Part shown: positions 14,754-26,256 of the stretch, piece after piece
Position numbering within the stretch: the first letter of the stretch is position 1
Layout: the number at the start of each line of letters is the position of its first letter
Assembly: GCA_910588465.1 (NCBI GenBank)
Contig: CAJUOP010000009.1
Location: 1 to 64,000 of the forward strand
From: an uncultured Christensenellaceae bacterium
GTDB lineage: Bacteria; Bacillota; Clostridia; Christensenellales; Borkfalkiaceae
Direction: 5' to 3'
Length of the DNA stretch: 64,000 bases
The notes under the pieces: generated by a model
What the model was told of the DNA's origin: nothing
Database searches by the model: none
The model's input: only the letters and a program-made list of their open reading frames with translations
Position numbers and translations under genes: made by a program

Positions 14754-16715
14754 GTGGAACATTACGAATTTAAACTGCACGCGCCCTTTTCTCCTACGGG
14801 CGATCAGCCGCAGGCGATCAAAAAGCTTTCGGAGGGGGTCGAGGACGGGATCCGCACGCAGGTGCTCGTGGGGGTGACGGGGAGCGGAAAAACGTTCACG
14901 ATGGCGAACGTGATAAAAAATGCGGGGCGACCCGCGCTCGTCATTGCGCACAACAAGACGCTTGCCGCGCAGCTGTGCAACGAGTTTCGGGAATTCTTCC
15001 CCGAAAACCGCGTGGAATACTTCGTGTCCTATTACGACTATTATCAGCCCGAAAGCTATATCCCCTCCACCGATACTTATATCGAGAAAGACCTCTCGAT
15101 GAACGACGAGATTGACAAGCTGCGCAACGCCGCCACCTGCTCGCTGGGCGAGCGGGACGACGTGATCGTGGTTTCGTCCGTGTCCTGCATTTACGGCTTG
15201 GGCGCGCCCGAGGAGTTTTTCCGCCTGGGCATTTCGCTCCGTCCCGGTCAGGCGCTCGCGCGGGACGAGCTGCTGCGCAGGCTCGTCGAAATTCAGTATT
15301 CCCGCAATGATACCGACTTTAAACGCTCCACCTTCCGCGTGCGCGGCGACGTGGTGGAAATCTTTCCCGCCTCTAATTCGGAGGTGGCGATCCGCGCGGA
15401 GTTTTTCGGCGACGAGATAGAGGCGCTGGGCGAAATCGACGTGGTGACGGGAAAAATCGTTTCTCAGCTCAAACACGCGGTCGTATTTCCCGCCAGCCAT
15501 TACGCAGTGGGAAGCGAGCGGCTGCAAAGCGCGCTGGCATTTATCGAGCAGGATATGCAGGGCGAGGTGAAGGCGTTCGAGGAAGCGGGCAAGCTGCTCG
15601 AAGCGCAGAGGCTGTCCCAGCGAACCGAACACGATTTGGAAATGATGCGCGAGATCGGCTATTGCTCGGGCGTGGAAAACTATTCCCGTTACTTCGACGG
15701 CAGAAATCCGGGCGAGCCGTCGTTTACCCTGCTCGACTATTTCCCCAAAAATTTTCTGGTATTTATCGACGAGAGCCACATGACCATTCCTCAGATCCGC
15801 GCCATGTATCACGGCGACTTGTCGCGCAAGACCAATCTGGTCGAATACGGCTTCCGCCTGAAATCGGCGTTCGATAACCGCCCTCTTACCTTCGAGGAGT
15901 TCGATGCGCGCGTGCCGCAGCTCATCTGCGTTTCGGCGACGCCCGCCCCCTACGAGCTGGGAGAGGCGGGGCAGGTGGTGGAGCAGCTCATCCGCCCCAC
16001 GGGACTTTTGGACCCTCCCGTAACCGTAAAGCCCACGAAGGGACAGATCGACGATCTGCTCTCCGAAGTGCGCGAAACGGTGAAAGGAGGGGGGCGTGTC
16101 CTCGTTACCACCCTTACAAAGCGCATGGCGGAGAGCCTGACCGATTATTTAAAGGAAAATTCGGTCAAGGTGCGCTATATGCATTCGGACATCGACGCGC
16201 TGGAACGCATCGACATTGTGAACGGGTTGCGGTCGGGCGAGTTCGACGTGCTGTGCGGGATCAACCTGCTGCGCGAGGGGCTGGACTTGCCCGAGGTAAA
16301 GCTGGTCGCCATTCTCGACGCGGACAAGGAGGGCTTCTTGCGCAGCGAGACCTCGCTGGTGCAGACCATCGGGCGCGCCGCCCGTAACGCCGAGGGGCGC
16401 GTCATTATGTACGCCGACGAGATGACGGGCAGCATGGAGCGCGCGATTCGCGAGACGAACCGCCGCCGTGCCGTGCAGGAGGAATACAACAAAGCGCACG
16501 GCATCGTGCCCAGAACCATCGTAAAAGAGGTGAAATCGTCGCTTGCCATTACGGGCAAGGCGAAAAAGACGGACGATATTAAAATGAAGGATATCCCCGA
16601 GGAGATCGAAAAGCTGAAAGCTCTGATGAAGGTGGCTTCGGCGCAGTTGGACTTCGAGCGGGCGATCGAAATACGGGAAGCGATTGCGGAGCTGAGAAAG
16701 CGGCTTCGCAGATAG
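14754..16715 (+). CDS. uvrB: Excinuclease ABC subunit B
   Basis: At 653 residues this is a complete UvrB, the damage-verifying helicase-like subunit of nucleotide excision repair. Walker A GVTGSGKTFT at ~40-49; the beta-hairpin region FVSYYDYYQPESYIPSTDTYIEKD; DESHMT (motif II); SATPAPYEL; the IGRAARN motif VI; and a C-terminal UVR domain (EEIEKLKALMKVASAQLDFERAIEIRE) for UvrC contact. GTG start at 14754 after GGGAGGG, which matches the family N-terminus. Confidence 0.97.
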   Translation: MEHYEFKLHAPFSPTGDQPQAIKKLSEGVEDGIRTQVLVGVTGSGKTFTMANVIKNAGRPALVIAHNKTLAAQLCNEFREFFPENRVEYFVSYYDYYQPESYIPSTDTYIEKDLSMNDEIDKLRNAATCSLGERDDVIVVSSVSCIYGLGAPEEFFRLGISLRPGQALARDELLRRLVEIQYSRNDTDFKRSTFRVRGDVVEIFPASNSEVAIRAEFFGDEIEALGEIDVVTGKIVSQLKHAVVFPASHYAVGSERLQSALAFIEQDMQGEVKAFEEAGKLLEAQRLSQRTEHDLEMMREIGYCSGVENYSRYFDGRNPGEPSFTLLDYFPKNFLVFIDESHMTIPQIRAMYHGDLSRKTNLVEYGFRLKSAFDNRPLTFEEFDARVPQLICVSATPAPYELGEAGQVVEQLIRPTGLLDPPVTVKPTKGQIDDLLSEVRETVKGGGRVLVTTLTKRMAESLTDYLKENSVKVRYMHSDIDALERIDIVNGLRSGEFDVLCGINLLREGLDLPEVKLVAILDADKEGFLRSETSLVQTIGRAARNAEGRVIMYADEMTGSMERAIRETNRRRAVQEEYNKAHGIVPRTIVKEVKSSLAITGKAKKTDDIKMKDIPEEIEKLKALMKVASAQLDFERAIEIREAIAELRKRLRR

Positions 16716-16729
16716 AGGAGGAAACGCAA

Positions 16730-17317
16730 ATGAAAATCGCTGTCGATATCGACGATACGTTAAATATCGTCGACCGCCTGGGCAGGGCGGGCGCGTACAT
16801 AGAGAAAAAGGGTCTGCCCTTTCGCGTAAAGGAGCCCGATTCCAACTTCTTTGTAAAGGTGTACGATTGGAAGTTAGAGGACGTGCTGGCGTTTATGCGC
16901 GACGGCGGGATTACCGCGTTTACGGATGCGCCCGCGCGTAAGGGCGCGAAGGAGGCGCTCGCGGGCTGGCGGGAAGCGGGGCACGAAGTGATCATTTTAA
17001 CCGCGCGGTTAAAGGATTGGTTCGTGAATCCCGTAAACGTCTCCCGCGACTGGTTGGAAAAGCGGAAGATCCCCTACGATTCGATCGTGGCGGAAATAGC
17101 GGACAAGGGAACGTACTGCAAGGAACACGGGATTTCGGTGCTGGTGGACGACAATCTGGAAAATTGTCTGTCCGCGCAGAATTTGGGGGTATACGCCGTG
17201 CTCGCCGTGGGAAAACATAATATATCGCGCGCGCGGGAAATCAATTTCGGCGGTTCCAACTGGAAACAGATCGACGAAGCGGTGCGGTTTATCGCCGCGT
17301 CCTCACTGTCATTCTGA
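16730..17317 (+). CDS. HAD-family 5'-nucleotidase-like hydrolase
   Basis: A 195-residue protein opening with the HAD motif I VDIDDTL. VIILTARL is motif II and VLVDDNLENC is motif IV, as in the 5'(3')-deoxyribonucleotidase/YqfW group. Probable cytosolic phosphatase; substrate unknown. GAGGAGGAAA precedes the ATG and the gene follows uvrB by 14 bases. The last four codons and the stop TGA come from the TGTCATTCTGA end of an intergenic repeat, so the native C-terminus may have been altered when the repeat arrived. Confidence 0.8.
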   Translation: MKIAVDIDDTLNIVDRLGRAGAYIEKKGLPFRVKEPDSNFFVKVYDWKLEDVLAFMRDGGITAFTDAPARKGAKEALAGWREAGHEVIILTARLKDWFVNPVNVSRDWLEKRKIPYDSIVAEIADKGTYCKEHGISVLVDDNLENCLSAQNLGVYAVLAVGKHNISRAREINFGGSNWKQIDEAVRFIAASSLSF

Positions 17318-17408
17318 GCCCCCTTGCGGGGCGAAGAATCCTACAATACGTAAGTCAAACGACCATGGGATTCTTCACGTCGGGCTTACGCCCTCGTTCA
17401 GAATGACA
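17307..17408. repeat. REPIN-like palindromic repeat
   Basis: TGTCATTCTGA and GAAGAATCC on the left mirror GGATTCTTC and TCAGAATGACA on the right, giving a ~102-bp inverted-repeat element. It is one of several related copies in the window. Confidence 0.75.
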
Positions 17409-17453
17409 AAAAAGTGAGACGGCGGATTTCAACACACAATACAAGGAAACGTT

Positions 17454-20267
<2,814 letters not shown>

Positions 20268-20290
20268 GCGCGTTGCGCGAAGGAAAATAA

Positions 20291-21475
20291 GTGAACGTAG
20301 AAATGCAAAAATTAGGCGCGGAGCATTCCGCGATACGGGAAATATTCGAGCAGGCGAACGCGCGCGCCCTGCAAATCGGCAGAGAGAACGTGTTCGACTT
20401 CTCGCTCGGAAATCCCAACGTGCCCGCGCCCGATTGCGTACAAGAGGAGCTGAAACGACTGGTGAGCGAAATGCCGCCCGAGCGGCTCCACGGCTATTCC
20501 TCGGCGGCGGGGCTGCCCGAGGTGCGCGAACGCGTGGCTGATTACTTGCGGGGCACGTTCGGCGCGAACGCGAGAGCAGAGCTTATCTATATGACCTGCG
20601 GCGCCTCCTCGTCGCTGACGGCAACGTTCGGCGGCATTTTAAACAGGGGAGAGGAGGTGCTTGTCCTCGCGCCCTACTTTCCCGAATATCGGGTGTTTAT
20701 CTCGCAGGCGGGCGGGTTGATGAAGCCCGTGCGCACGGACGAAAATTTTCATATCGACGCGCAGGCGGTCGAGGCGGCGATCACCCCAAAAACGCGGGCG
20801 ATCGTGGTGAACTCGCCCAACAACCCTTCGGGCGCGGTGTACGGGGCGGCGGAGCTGCAAGCGCTTTGCAAAGTGCTTTCGCGCAAGAGCGCGGAGTACG
20901 GCGCGCGCATTTTTCTGATCGCGGACGAACCTTACCGCGAGCTGACCTACGGCGCGGACGTGCCCTATCTCATGAACTTCTACGCGGACACGGTGGTGTG
21001 CTATTCCTTTTCCAAGTCCCTCTCGTTGGCGGGCGAAAGAATCGGGTTTGCGGCGGTCAACGCGGACATGGAGGGGGCAAAGGACGTGTTTGCCGCCATT
21101 TCGGGCGCGGCGCGGGCGGCGGGCTACGTGTGCGCGCCCACGCTCTTCCAGCGGGTTTGCGCGCACAGCCTGGGCAAGACGGGCGAGTTAAGCGTATACG
21201 GCGGCAACCGCACGCTTTTATACGGCGCGCTTGCGGACATGGGGTATGCGTGCAACAAGCCCGAGGGTGCGTTTTATTTGTTCGTAAAATCGCCCGAGCC
21301 CTCCGCGGCGGCGTTCTGCGCGCGGGCGAAAAAGTACGGTCTGTTTTTCGTCCCGTCCGACTCCTTCGGGGTGGAGGGGTACGCGCGTATTTCCTATTGC
21401 GTAAAGCGTGAGATGATCGAGCGGAGCCTTCCCGCATTCCGCGCGTTGGCAGAGGAATACGGGCTCGTAAAATAA
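20291..21475 (+). CDS. PLP-dependent class I/II aminotransferase
   Basis: A 394-residue aspartate-aminotransferase-fold enzyme. DFSLGNPNVPAP near the N-terminus; VNSPNNPSGAVY (carboxylate/PLP-binding Asn); IADEPYRELTYG (Asp pairing with the PLP ring); and the Schiff-base Lys in SFSKSLSLAGERIG. The last group resembles the AspB subgroup that acts on amino acids with pyridoxal phosphate. Substrate cannot be read from the sequence. GTG start at 20291 after GAAGGAAAA. It lies 23 bases downstream of uvrA. Confidence 0.9.
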   Translation: MNVEMQKLGAEHSAIREIFEQANARALQIGRENVFDFSLGNPNVPAPDCVQEELKRLVSEMPPERLHGYSSAAGLPEVRERVADYLRGTFGANARAELIYMTCGASSSLTATFGGILNRGEEVLVLAPYFPEYRVFISQAGGLMKPVRTDENFHIDAQAVEAAITPKTRAIVVNSPNNPSGAVYGAAELQALCKVLSRKSAEYGARIFLIADEPYRELTYGADVPYLMNFYADTVVCYSFSKSLSLAGERIGFAAVNADMEGAKDVFAAISGAARAAGYVCAPTLFQRVCAHSLGKTGELSVYGGNRTLLYGALADMGYACNKPEGAFYLFVKSPEPSAAAFCARAKKYGLFFVPSDSFGVEGYARISYCVKREMIERSLPAFRALAEEYGLVK

Positions 21476-21481
21476 ATTCGT

Positions 21482-21521
21482 AAAAAAAATAAAACCCCCG
21501 CACGCCGATTGCGTGCGGGGG
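21482..21521 (-). terminator. Hairpin with a T-run only on the minus strand
   Basis: CCCCCGCACGC/GCGTGCGGGGG with loop CGATT. Read on the plus strand it lacks a T-run (GGGCAAGGC follows). Read on the minus strand it is followed by TTTTATTTTTTTT and would terminate antisense transcription toward the aminotransferase gene. It may still act as a poor plus-strand terminator. Confidence 0.6.
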
Positions 21522-21691
21522 GGGCAAGGCGGTTGCGCCTTTACAATCCGAAACGGAAAGATACGAATTACGAGCGATATTATTTTGCTGTGCAAATATT
21601 TTCTTGTGACAAGCGATTTCTTACTCGGGTTGGAAAATTAGAGGGGGCGTGCGGGCGCGTTCTCCGTTTTTTTCCGAAATTTCCAAATTAC

Positions 21692-21720
21692 GAATAGAAA
21701 AATTTTTCCTCCGCATAATG
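21692..21720 (+). promoter_or_regulatory. Sigma-G-like promoter for spoVT
   Basis: GAATA (21692-21696) and CATAATG (21714-21720) are 17 bp apart, close to the forespore sigma-G pattern (GHATR and CATxHTA). It directly precedes spoVT, a gene known to be sigma-G dependent in Bacillus subtilis. Confidence 0.55.
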
Positions 21721-21744
21721 ACAATATACGGAGGAAATTTTTAT

Positions 21745-22290
21745 ATGAAGGCTACGGGAATTGTAAGACGGATTGACGAGCTCGGCAGGGTGGTCATTCC
21801 CAAAGAGATAAGAAGAACGCTTCGGATTCGGGAAGGAGACCCGTTAGAGCTGTTTACCGACCGCGACGAGCTGATGTTAAAAAAGTATTCGCCCATTGCG
21901 TCGATCGAGCGGTTTGCGGAAGCGACCGCCAAGTCGCTGAACGAGCAGAGCGGATATCTTGCCGCAATTTGCGATACGGACGGTGTGCTCGCGGCGTTCG
22001 GTACCAATAAAAAGCTGTTTACGGGCAAGCGCGTTTCGGATAAAATGACCGAGGTGATGAACTCGCGCAGGTGCTACCTTGCCAATAAGGCGGAGGGAGG
22101 CGACGTGTTTCCCGTCGACGCGGAGAGCGGCGCGGAGATCACGGCGGAATTCGTGGTGCCCATCGTGTCGAACGGCGACTGTCTGGGCGCGGTGGTGCTG
22201 CTTTCGTTCGAAGAGGGCGCGCTTATGGATCCCGCGGCGGTCAAGCTTGCCCGTCTTACGGCGGACATCATCGCCAATCAGTTCGAGTAA
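21745..22290 (+). CDS. spoVT: Stage V sporulation protein T (AbrB family)
   Basis: At 181 residues this has the size and plan of SpoVT. The N-terminal swapped-hairpin AbrB domain MKATGIVRRIDELGRVVIPKEIRRTLRIREGDPLEL is nearly canonical, followed by a GAF-like C-terminal domain. SpoVT is a forespore regulator adjusting sigma-G genes late in sporulation. The ATG at 21745 follows ACGGAGGAAA; earlier in-frame codons would lie upstream of the promoter. Confidence 0.95.
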   Translation: MKATGIVRRIDELGRVVIPKEIRRTLRIREGDPLELFTDRDELMLKKYSPIASIERFAEATAKSLNEQSGYLAAICDTDGVLAAFGTNKKLFTGKRVSDKMTEVMNSRRCYLANKAEGGDVFPVDAESGAEITAEFVVPIVSNGDCLGAVVLLSFEEGALMDPAAVKLARLTADIIANQFE

Positions 22291-22328
22291 CGGCGTTCCA
22301 CCGTACGGCGAAAGCCGTCGGTTACATA

Positions 22329-23780
22329 ATGAAACACAAACGGTTTATTCGGAATATGGCGCTTTTAACGGCGGGGAGCTTTCTCGCCAAGGGGCTGGGC
22401 GCGCTCTACCGTATTCCGCTTACCAATCTTTTGGGCGGGTACGGCGCGGGGTTATATCAAATGGCGTACCCGTTTTTTTGCGTGCTGCTAACCTTTTCGT
22501 CGGCGGGGATCCCGAACGCCTTTTCGCGCATGATCGCCCGCGAAACCGCGCTGGGGCGGGAGAACGGCGGCACCGTAAGGGTGGCGTTAAAGCTGTTTGC
22601 GCTGCTGGGGCTGGCGGGCACGGCGCTCATGTGTCTGTTTGCGCCCTTTATGTGCGGCTTGCAGGGGGATAACAACCTGCTCCGCTGTTATTTCGCGCTG
22701 GCGCCCTCGGTATTCCTCGTGGCGCTCATCGCCGTGCTGCGCGGGTACTTTCAGGGCAAGAACGACATGAAGCCCACCGTCTTTTCCGAGCTGTTGGAGC
22801 AAATCGTAAAGGCGGGCGCGGGCACCGTTCTGGCGCTTCGGTTTTCGCATGATCCCGCCCGCGCCGTCGCGTATACGCTGCTTGCGGTCACGCTTTCGGA
22901 GGTCGCTGCGCTCGGTTATCTGCTTTTGCGCTATCGGCAGGAGCGGCGCCCCCGTTCGCTTGCGGTGAAAAAAGTTTCGGGCTCGGACATCTTCGGGGCG
23001 GCGTTCCCCGTAATGACCGCCAGCGCGCTGCTGCCCCTTTCGCAGACGGTGGACAGTATTTTGATCGTGCGCCTGCTCGCCCGCCGCACGTCGCGCGCGG
23101 TCACGCTGTACGGGCTGTTTTCGGGCGGGGCGCTCTCCCTCATCAATCTGCCCGCCTCCGTGTGCTACGGGCTTGCCGTGGCGGTCGTACCCGCCGTTTC
23201 CTCCTGCTTTGCGCGGGGCGAAGAGGAAGAGGGGCGGCGGCGCGCGCTTTACGCCCTGGCGCTTACCGTGGGGCTTGCCGCGCCCTGCGCCGCGGGGTTG
23301 TTCCTGTTCGCCCGTCCCATCGTGAGCCTGCTGTACTCCTCCCTTTCGGCGGCGGACGCGGAGCTGCTGGTCTCCGTTCTGCGGCTGACTTCCGTTTCGG
23401 CGGTGACGCTCGCCGCGGTCGATACGCTCTCCGCCTGCCTTACGGGAATGGGTAGGGCGAAGTATGCGGCGGGGGCGATGGCTTGCGCCGTCGCGGTAAA
23501 GTTCGCGTTGCAGCTATTGCTGGTGCCCTCGCTCTCGGTGGGCGGAGCGGCGATCGCGGCAAACGTCTGCTATCTGGTTGCTTTTTTCCTCGATTTGGTT
23601 TATACTGTAAAAAAATCGGTTGGAAGGAAAAAGAAACATGATTACGGTAATCGGCTTGGGGACGGAGAAGGACGGCTTCACGATGAAAGCGTGGAAGGCG
23701 TTGCAGAGGGCGGACAAGGTTCTGCTCCGCACGCAGTTCCCCTGTGCGGAAAGCTTAAAAGAAGCGGGGATCGCGTTTGA
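22329..23780 (+). CDS. spoVB: Lipid-II/polysaccharide flippase, SpoVB/MurJ (MVF) family
   Basis: A polytopic membrane protein (~13-14 helices) of the MOP exporter superfamily, opening LLTAGSFLAKGLGALYRIPLTNLLGGYGAGLYQMAYPF, typical of SpoVB. SpoVB acts in spore cortex synthesis, presumably flipping lipid-linked precursors. It follows spoVT by 38 bases, with an ACGGC-GAAA-GCCGT hairpin and no strong ribosome site before the ATG. Its last 48 codons (RKKKHDYGNRLGDGEG onward) overlap the next gene in another frame and look unlike a real C-terminus. Confidence 0.85.
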   Translation: MKHKRFIRNMALLTAGSFLAKGLGALYRIPLTNLLGGYGAGLYQMAYPFFCVLLTFSSAGIPNAFSRMIARETALGRENGGTVRVALKLFALLGLAGTALMCLFAPFMCGLQGDNNLLRCYFALAPSVFLVALIAVLRGYFQGKNDMKPTVFSELLEQIVKAGAGTVLALRFSHDPARAVAYTLLAVTLSEVAALGYLLLRYRQERRPRSLAVKKVSGSDIFGAAFPVMTASALLPLSQTVDSILIVRLLARRTSRAVTLYGLFSGGALSLINLPASVCYGLAVAVVPAVSSCFARGEEEEGRRRALYALALTVGLAAPCAAGLFLFARPIVSLLYSSLSAADAELLVSVLRLTSVSAVTLAAVDTLSACLTGMGRAKYAAGAMACAVAVKFALQLLLVPSLSVGGAAIAANVCYLVAFFLDLVYTVKKSVGRKKKHDYGNRLGDGEGRLHDESVEGVAEGGQGSAPHAVPLCGKLKRSGDRV

Positions 23781-25044
23781 CACGCTGGACGCGGTGTACG
23801 AAAAGAGCAGGAATTACGATACGCTCGCAAAGAATCTTGCGGCTGAGGTCGTGCGGCAAAGCGAGGGCTGCGAGCTGTGCTATTGCGTGGACGGCGGCGT
23901 TTCCGAGGACAGAGCGGCGCGGCTGCTGTTAAACAGAAAGGATGTGAAAGCGATCGACGGCGTAAGCAAAGGCGAACGGGCGGCGGCGCGGGCGCGCCTT
24001 ACGGGCGCGTATCAGTCCGTTTCCGCGTTCGAGCTGAGCGGGAGGGAGCTTGCGCTTCCCCTCGTCGTTTACGACGTGGCGAGCCGCGAGATCGCGGGGG
24101 ATATCAAGCTGCTGCTTGCCGAGCGGTTTGGCGACGAGGCGCCCGCGCTCTATCTGCACGGCGACGGGCAAAAGGAGATCCCCTTGTTCGAGGCGGACAG
24201 GCAGGAGGCGTACGGGGCGGAGACGGCGCTCGTCGTGTTCGATATGCCGCTTTTGCAAAAGAAGCGGTTCGGCTTTTCGGACGTCGTGGAAATATTGCGC
24301 CGCCTGCGTGCGCCCGACGGGTGTCCGTGGGACAGGGCGCAGACGCACGCGAGCATCCGCATCAACGCGTTGGAGGAGGCGTACGAGCTGGTCGACGCGA
24401 TCGACCGAGGCGACCCCGACCGTATGCGCGAGGAGGCGGGCGACGTGCTGATGCAGGCGCTCTTCCATACGCTGATCGAGGAGGAGCGGGGCGCGTTTAC
24501 CGTAACGGACGTTTTAAGCGAGCTGTGCGAAAAGCTCATCACCCGCCACACGCACGTGTTCGGGCAGGACAAGGCTTCGGGGGCGGACGGCGCGCTTTCG
24601 GTATGGGACAAAAACAAGATGGCGGAAAAGGGACAAAAGACGTACTCGGACGCGGTGAACGACGTGCCCGAATGCTTCCCCGCCTTGCTGCGCGCGCAGA
24701 AAATTGCCAAGCGGGTCTGCAAGGGCGGCTGGAATTTTACCTCGTTCGAAAAGAATCTGGACAAGCTTTACGAGGAAATCGACGAGCTGAAAGAGGCGGA
24801 AAAGTCGGGGAACAAATCGGCTGTCGCGGCGGAGCTGGGCGACATTTACATGACGCTCGCGCACGTGGCGCACGGGCTGGGAACGGATTCGGAGCAGGCG
24901 CTTTTGGACACGGTGAAAAAGGTTGCCGCGCGCTATAACGAATGGGAGAAGCTGGTGCTTGCGGACGGAAAGGACGTGCACGATCTTTCAGATGAAGAGT
25001 GGCTGTTCTACTATCGGAAAGCCAAAGCGGCGGTAAAGGCGTAA
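23638..25044 (+). CDS. mazG: YabN-like MazG: tetrapyrrole-methylase domain fused to MazG
   Basis: A 468-residue fusion. Residues 1-~215 form a tetrapyrrole-methylase-like domain (VIGLGTEKDGFT...), weakly conserved; residues ~225-468 form two MazG NTP pyrophosphohydrolase units, with DGCPWDRAQTHASIRINALEEAYELVDAI, EEAGDVLMQALFH and the second LYEEIDELKEA...AELGDIYMTLAHV as the EExxE-D metal motifs. Hydrolyses non-canonical NTPs. The ATG at 23638 has TTGGAAGGAAAAAGAAAC upstream. It overlaps the tail of spoVB by 143 bases. Confidence 0.9.
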   Translation: MITVIGLGTEKDGFTMKAWKALQRADKVLLRTQFPCAESLKEAGIAFDTLDAVYEKSRNYDTLAKNLAAEVVRQSEGCELCYCVDGGVSEDRAARLLLNRKDVKAIDGVSKGERAAARARLTGAYQSVSAFELSGRELALPLVVYDVASREIAGDIKLLLAERFGDEAPALYLHGDGQKEIPLFEADRQEAYGAETALVVFDMPLLQKKRFGFSDVVEILRRLRAPDGCPWDRAQTHASIRINALEEAYELVDAIDRGDPDRMREEAGDVLMQALFHTLIEEERGAFTVTDVLSELCEKLITRHTHVFGQDKASGADGALSVWDKNKMAEKGQKTYSDAVNDVPECFPALLRAQKIAKRVCKGGWNFTSFEKNLDKLYEEIDELKEAEKSGNKSAVAAELGDIYMTLAHVAHGLGTDSEQALLDTVKKVAARYNEWEKLVLADGKDVHDLSDEEWLFYYRKAKAAVKA

Positions 25045-25145
25045 GCGCGTACCGATCGCGGACATGGTAGGTGCGTGCGAAAGAGAATAAACCGTATGTT
25101 ACGGTACAATGCGGACATGGGCGGGGGATAAACGAAAACGGGCTT

Positions 25146-26096
25146 ATGGAATACGATTTTTTACATAAACTGAATATCGCGGGCATGGGTACCGCGAACA
25201 ACGTTTTTTTGGCGCCCCTTGCGGGGTATACAAACTATCCCTTCCGCCGTATGTGCGAGCGCTTGGGGGCGGGGCTTACCTTTACGGAAATGGTGAGCTG
25301 CAAGGGGCTTTTATACGGCAGCGAGGAAACGGAAAAGCTGCTCTATTGCGGAGACGAGCGCCCCAAGGCGGCGCAGATATTCGGGTGCGACCCCGCAATC
25401 ATGCGCGCCGCGTGCGAGGGGGAGAAGCTGGCGCCCTTCGATCTTGTGGATATCAACATGGGCTGTCCCATGCCGAAGATCGTGCGCAACGGCGAGGGGA
25501 GCGCGCTGCTCGAAAATCTTCCGCTCGCCGAAAAGGTGATCGCGGAGTGCGCAAAGAGCGGAAAGCGGATCTCGGTAAAATTTCGTATCGGCGTAAACGG
25601 CAAGAAATTCGCCGCCGAGTTCGCCCGCCTGTGCGCGGGTGCGGGGGCGTGCATGATCACGGTGCACGGCAGAACGCGCGAGCAGGTGTATGCGGGCGCA
25701 CCCGACTATGAGGAGATCGCCGCCGCCAAGCGCGCCGTTAAAATCCCCGTCATCGCGAACGGCGGGATTTGGTCGGACGAGGACGCCGTAAACACGCTTA
25801 ACCGCACGGGGGCGGACGGGGTGATGATCGCCCGCGCCGCGCTCTACCGTCCGCAGGTGTTCTGCGACGTGACGGGAACGAAGCCCGTTCCCATGGCGGA
25901 GCTGTTTCCCGTTCAGTTAAAACAAACGCGCGCGCTGTACGGCGAGCGGTTCGCCTGCGTGTTTATGCGCAAGATGGCGGCGTTCTACATAAAGGGCAGG
26001 CGCGACTGCGCGGAATACCGGCGCAGGCTGTTTGCCGCGCAGACCTCGGACGAGGTGCTTGCTCTCGCCGAAGAGATTTTTAAAAATCGTTCTTAA
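25146..26096 (+). CDS. dus: tRNA-dihydrouridine synthase
   Basis: A 316-residue FMN-dependent enzyme that reduces uridine in tRNA D-loops. VFLAPLAGYTNYPFR (FMN-binding), IFGCDP, DINMGCPMPKIV (catalytic Cys), SVKFRIG, VHGRTREQVYAG and VIANGGI are all in order, a DusB-like set. Start is uncertain: the ATG at 25146 gives a good N-terminus but only weak ribosome binding, and a GTG at 25071 would add 25 residues. Confidence 0.93.
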   Translation: MEYDFLHKLNIAGMGTANNVFLAPLAGYTNYPFRRMCERLGAGLTFTEMVSCKGLLYGSEETEKLLYCGDERPKAAQIFGCDPAIMRAACEGEKLAPFDLVDINMGCPMPKIVRNGEGSALLENLPLAEKVIAECAKSGKRISVKFRIGVNGKKFAAEFARLCAGAGACMITVHGRTREQVYAGAPDYEEIAAAKRAVKIPVIANGGIWSDEDAVNTLNRTGADGVMIARAALYRPQVFCDVTGTKPVPMAELFPVQLKQTRALYGERFACVFMRKMAAFYIKGRRDCAEYRRRLFAAQTSDEVLALAEEIFKNRS

Positions 26097-26102
26097 ATTT
26101 TA

Positions 26103-26151
26103 GGGGATTCTTCACTATCGTTCAGAATGACGTGGAAAAACAGAATGACGT
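26103..26151. repeat. Partial REP-like repeat
   Basis: GGGGATTCTTCAC followed by TTCAGAATGACG (26103-26132) is one half of the intergenic palindromic repeat, and a second ACAGAATGACG follows at 26140-26151. Confidence 0.65.
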
Positions 26152-26182
26152 AAAAAAGACAAAATTTTCCGCCCGCAAATAC

Positions 26183-26239
26183 TTGACGGGCGCTTTTTTT
26201 TGTTCTATAATAAAACAAGCGTTTTAAAACAACCGTTTT
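26183..26239 (+). promoter_or_regulatory. TetR-gene promoter with tandem 14-bp operator
   Basis: TTGACG (26183-26188) and TATAAT (26206-26211) are 17 bp apart. AAAACAAGCGTTTT (26212-26225) is followed at once by AAAACAACCGTTTT (26226-26239). Each unit has an AAAAC/GTTTT inverted repeat, so the pair looks like two operator half-sites over the transcription start. Confidence 0.7.
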
Positions 26240-26256
26240 CAAACAAGGAGGGAATC

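Noticed and set aside
14736..15812. 358-codon minus-strand open frame across uvrB
   Set aside because: It lies wholly in the uvrB frame's shadow, has no ribosome site or recognisable motif.
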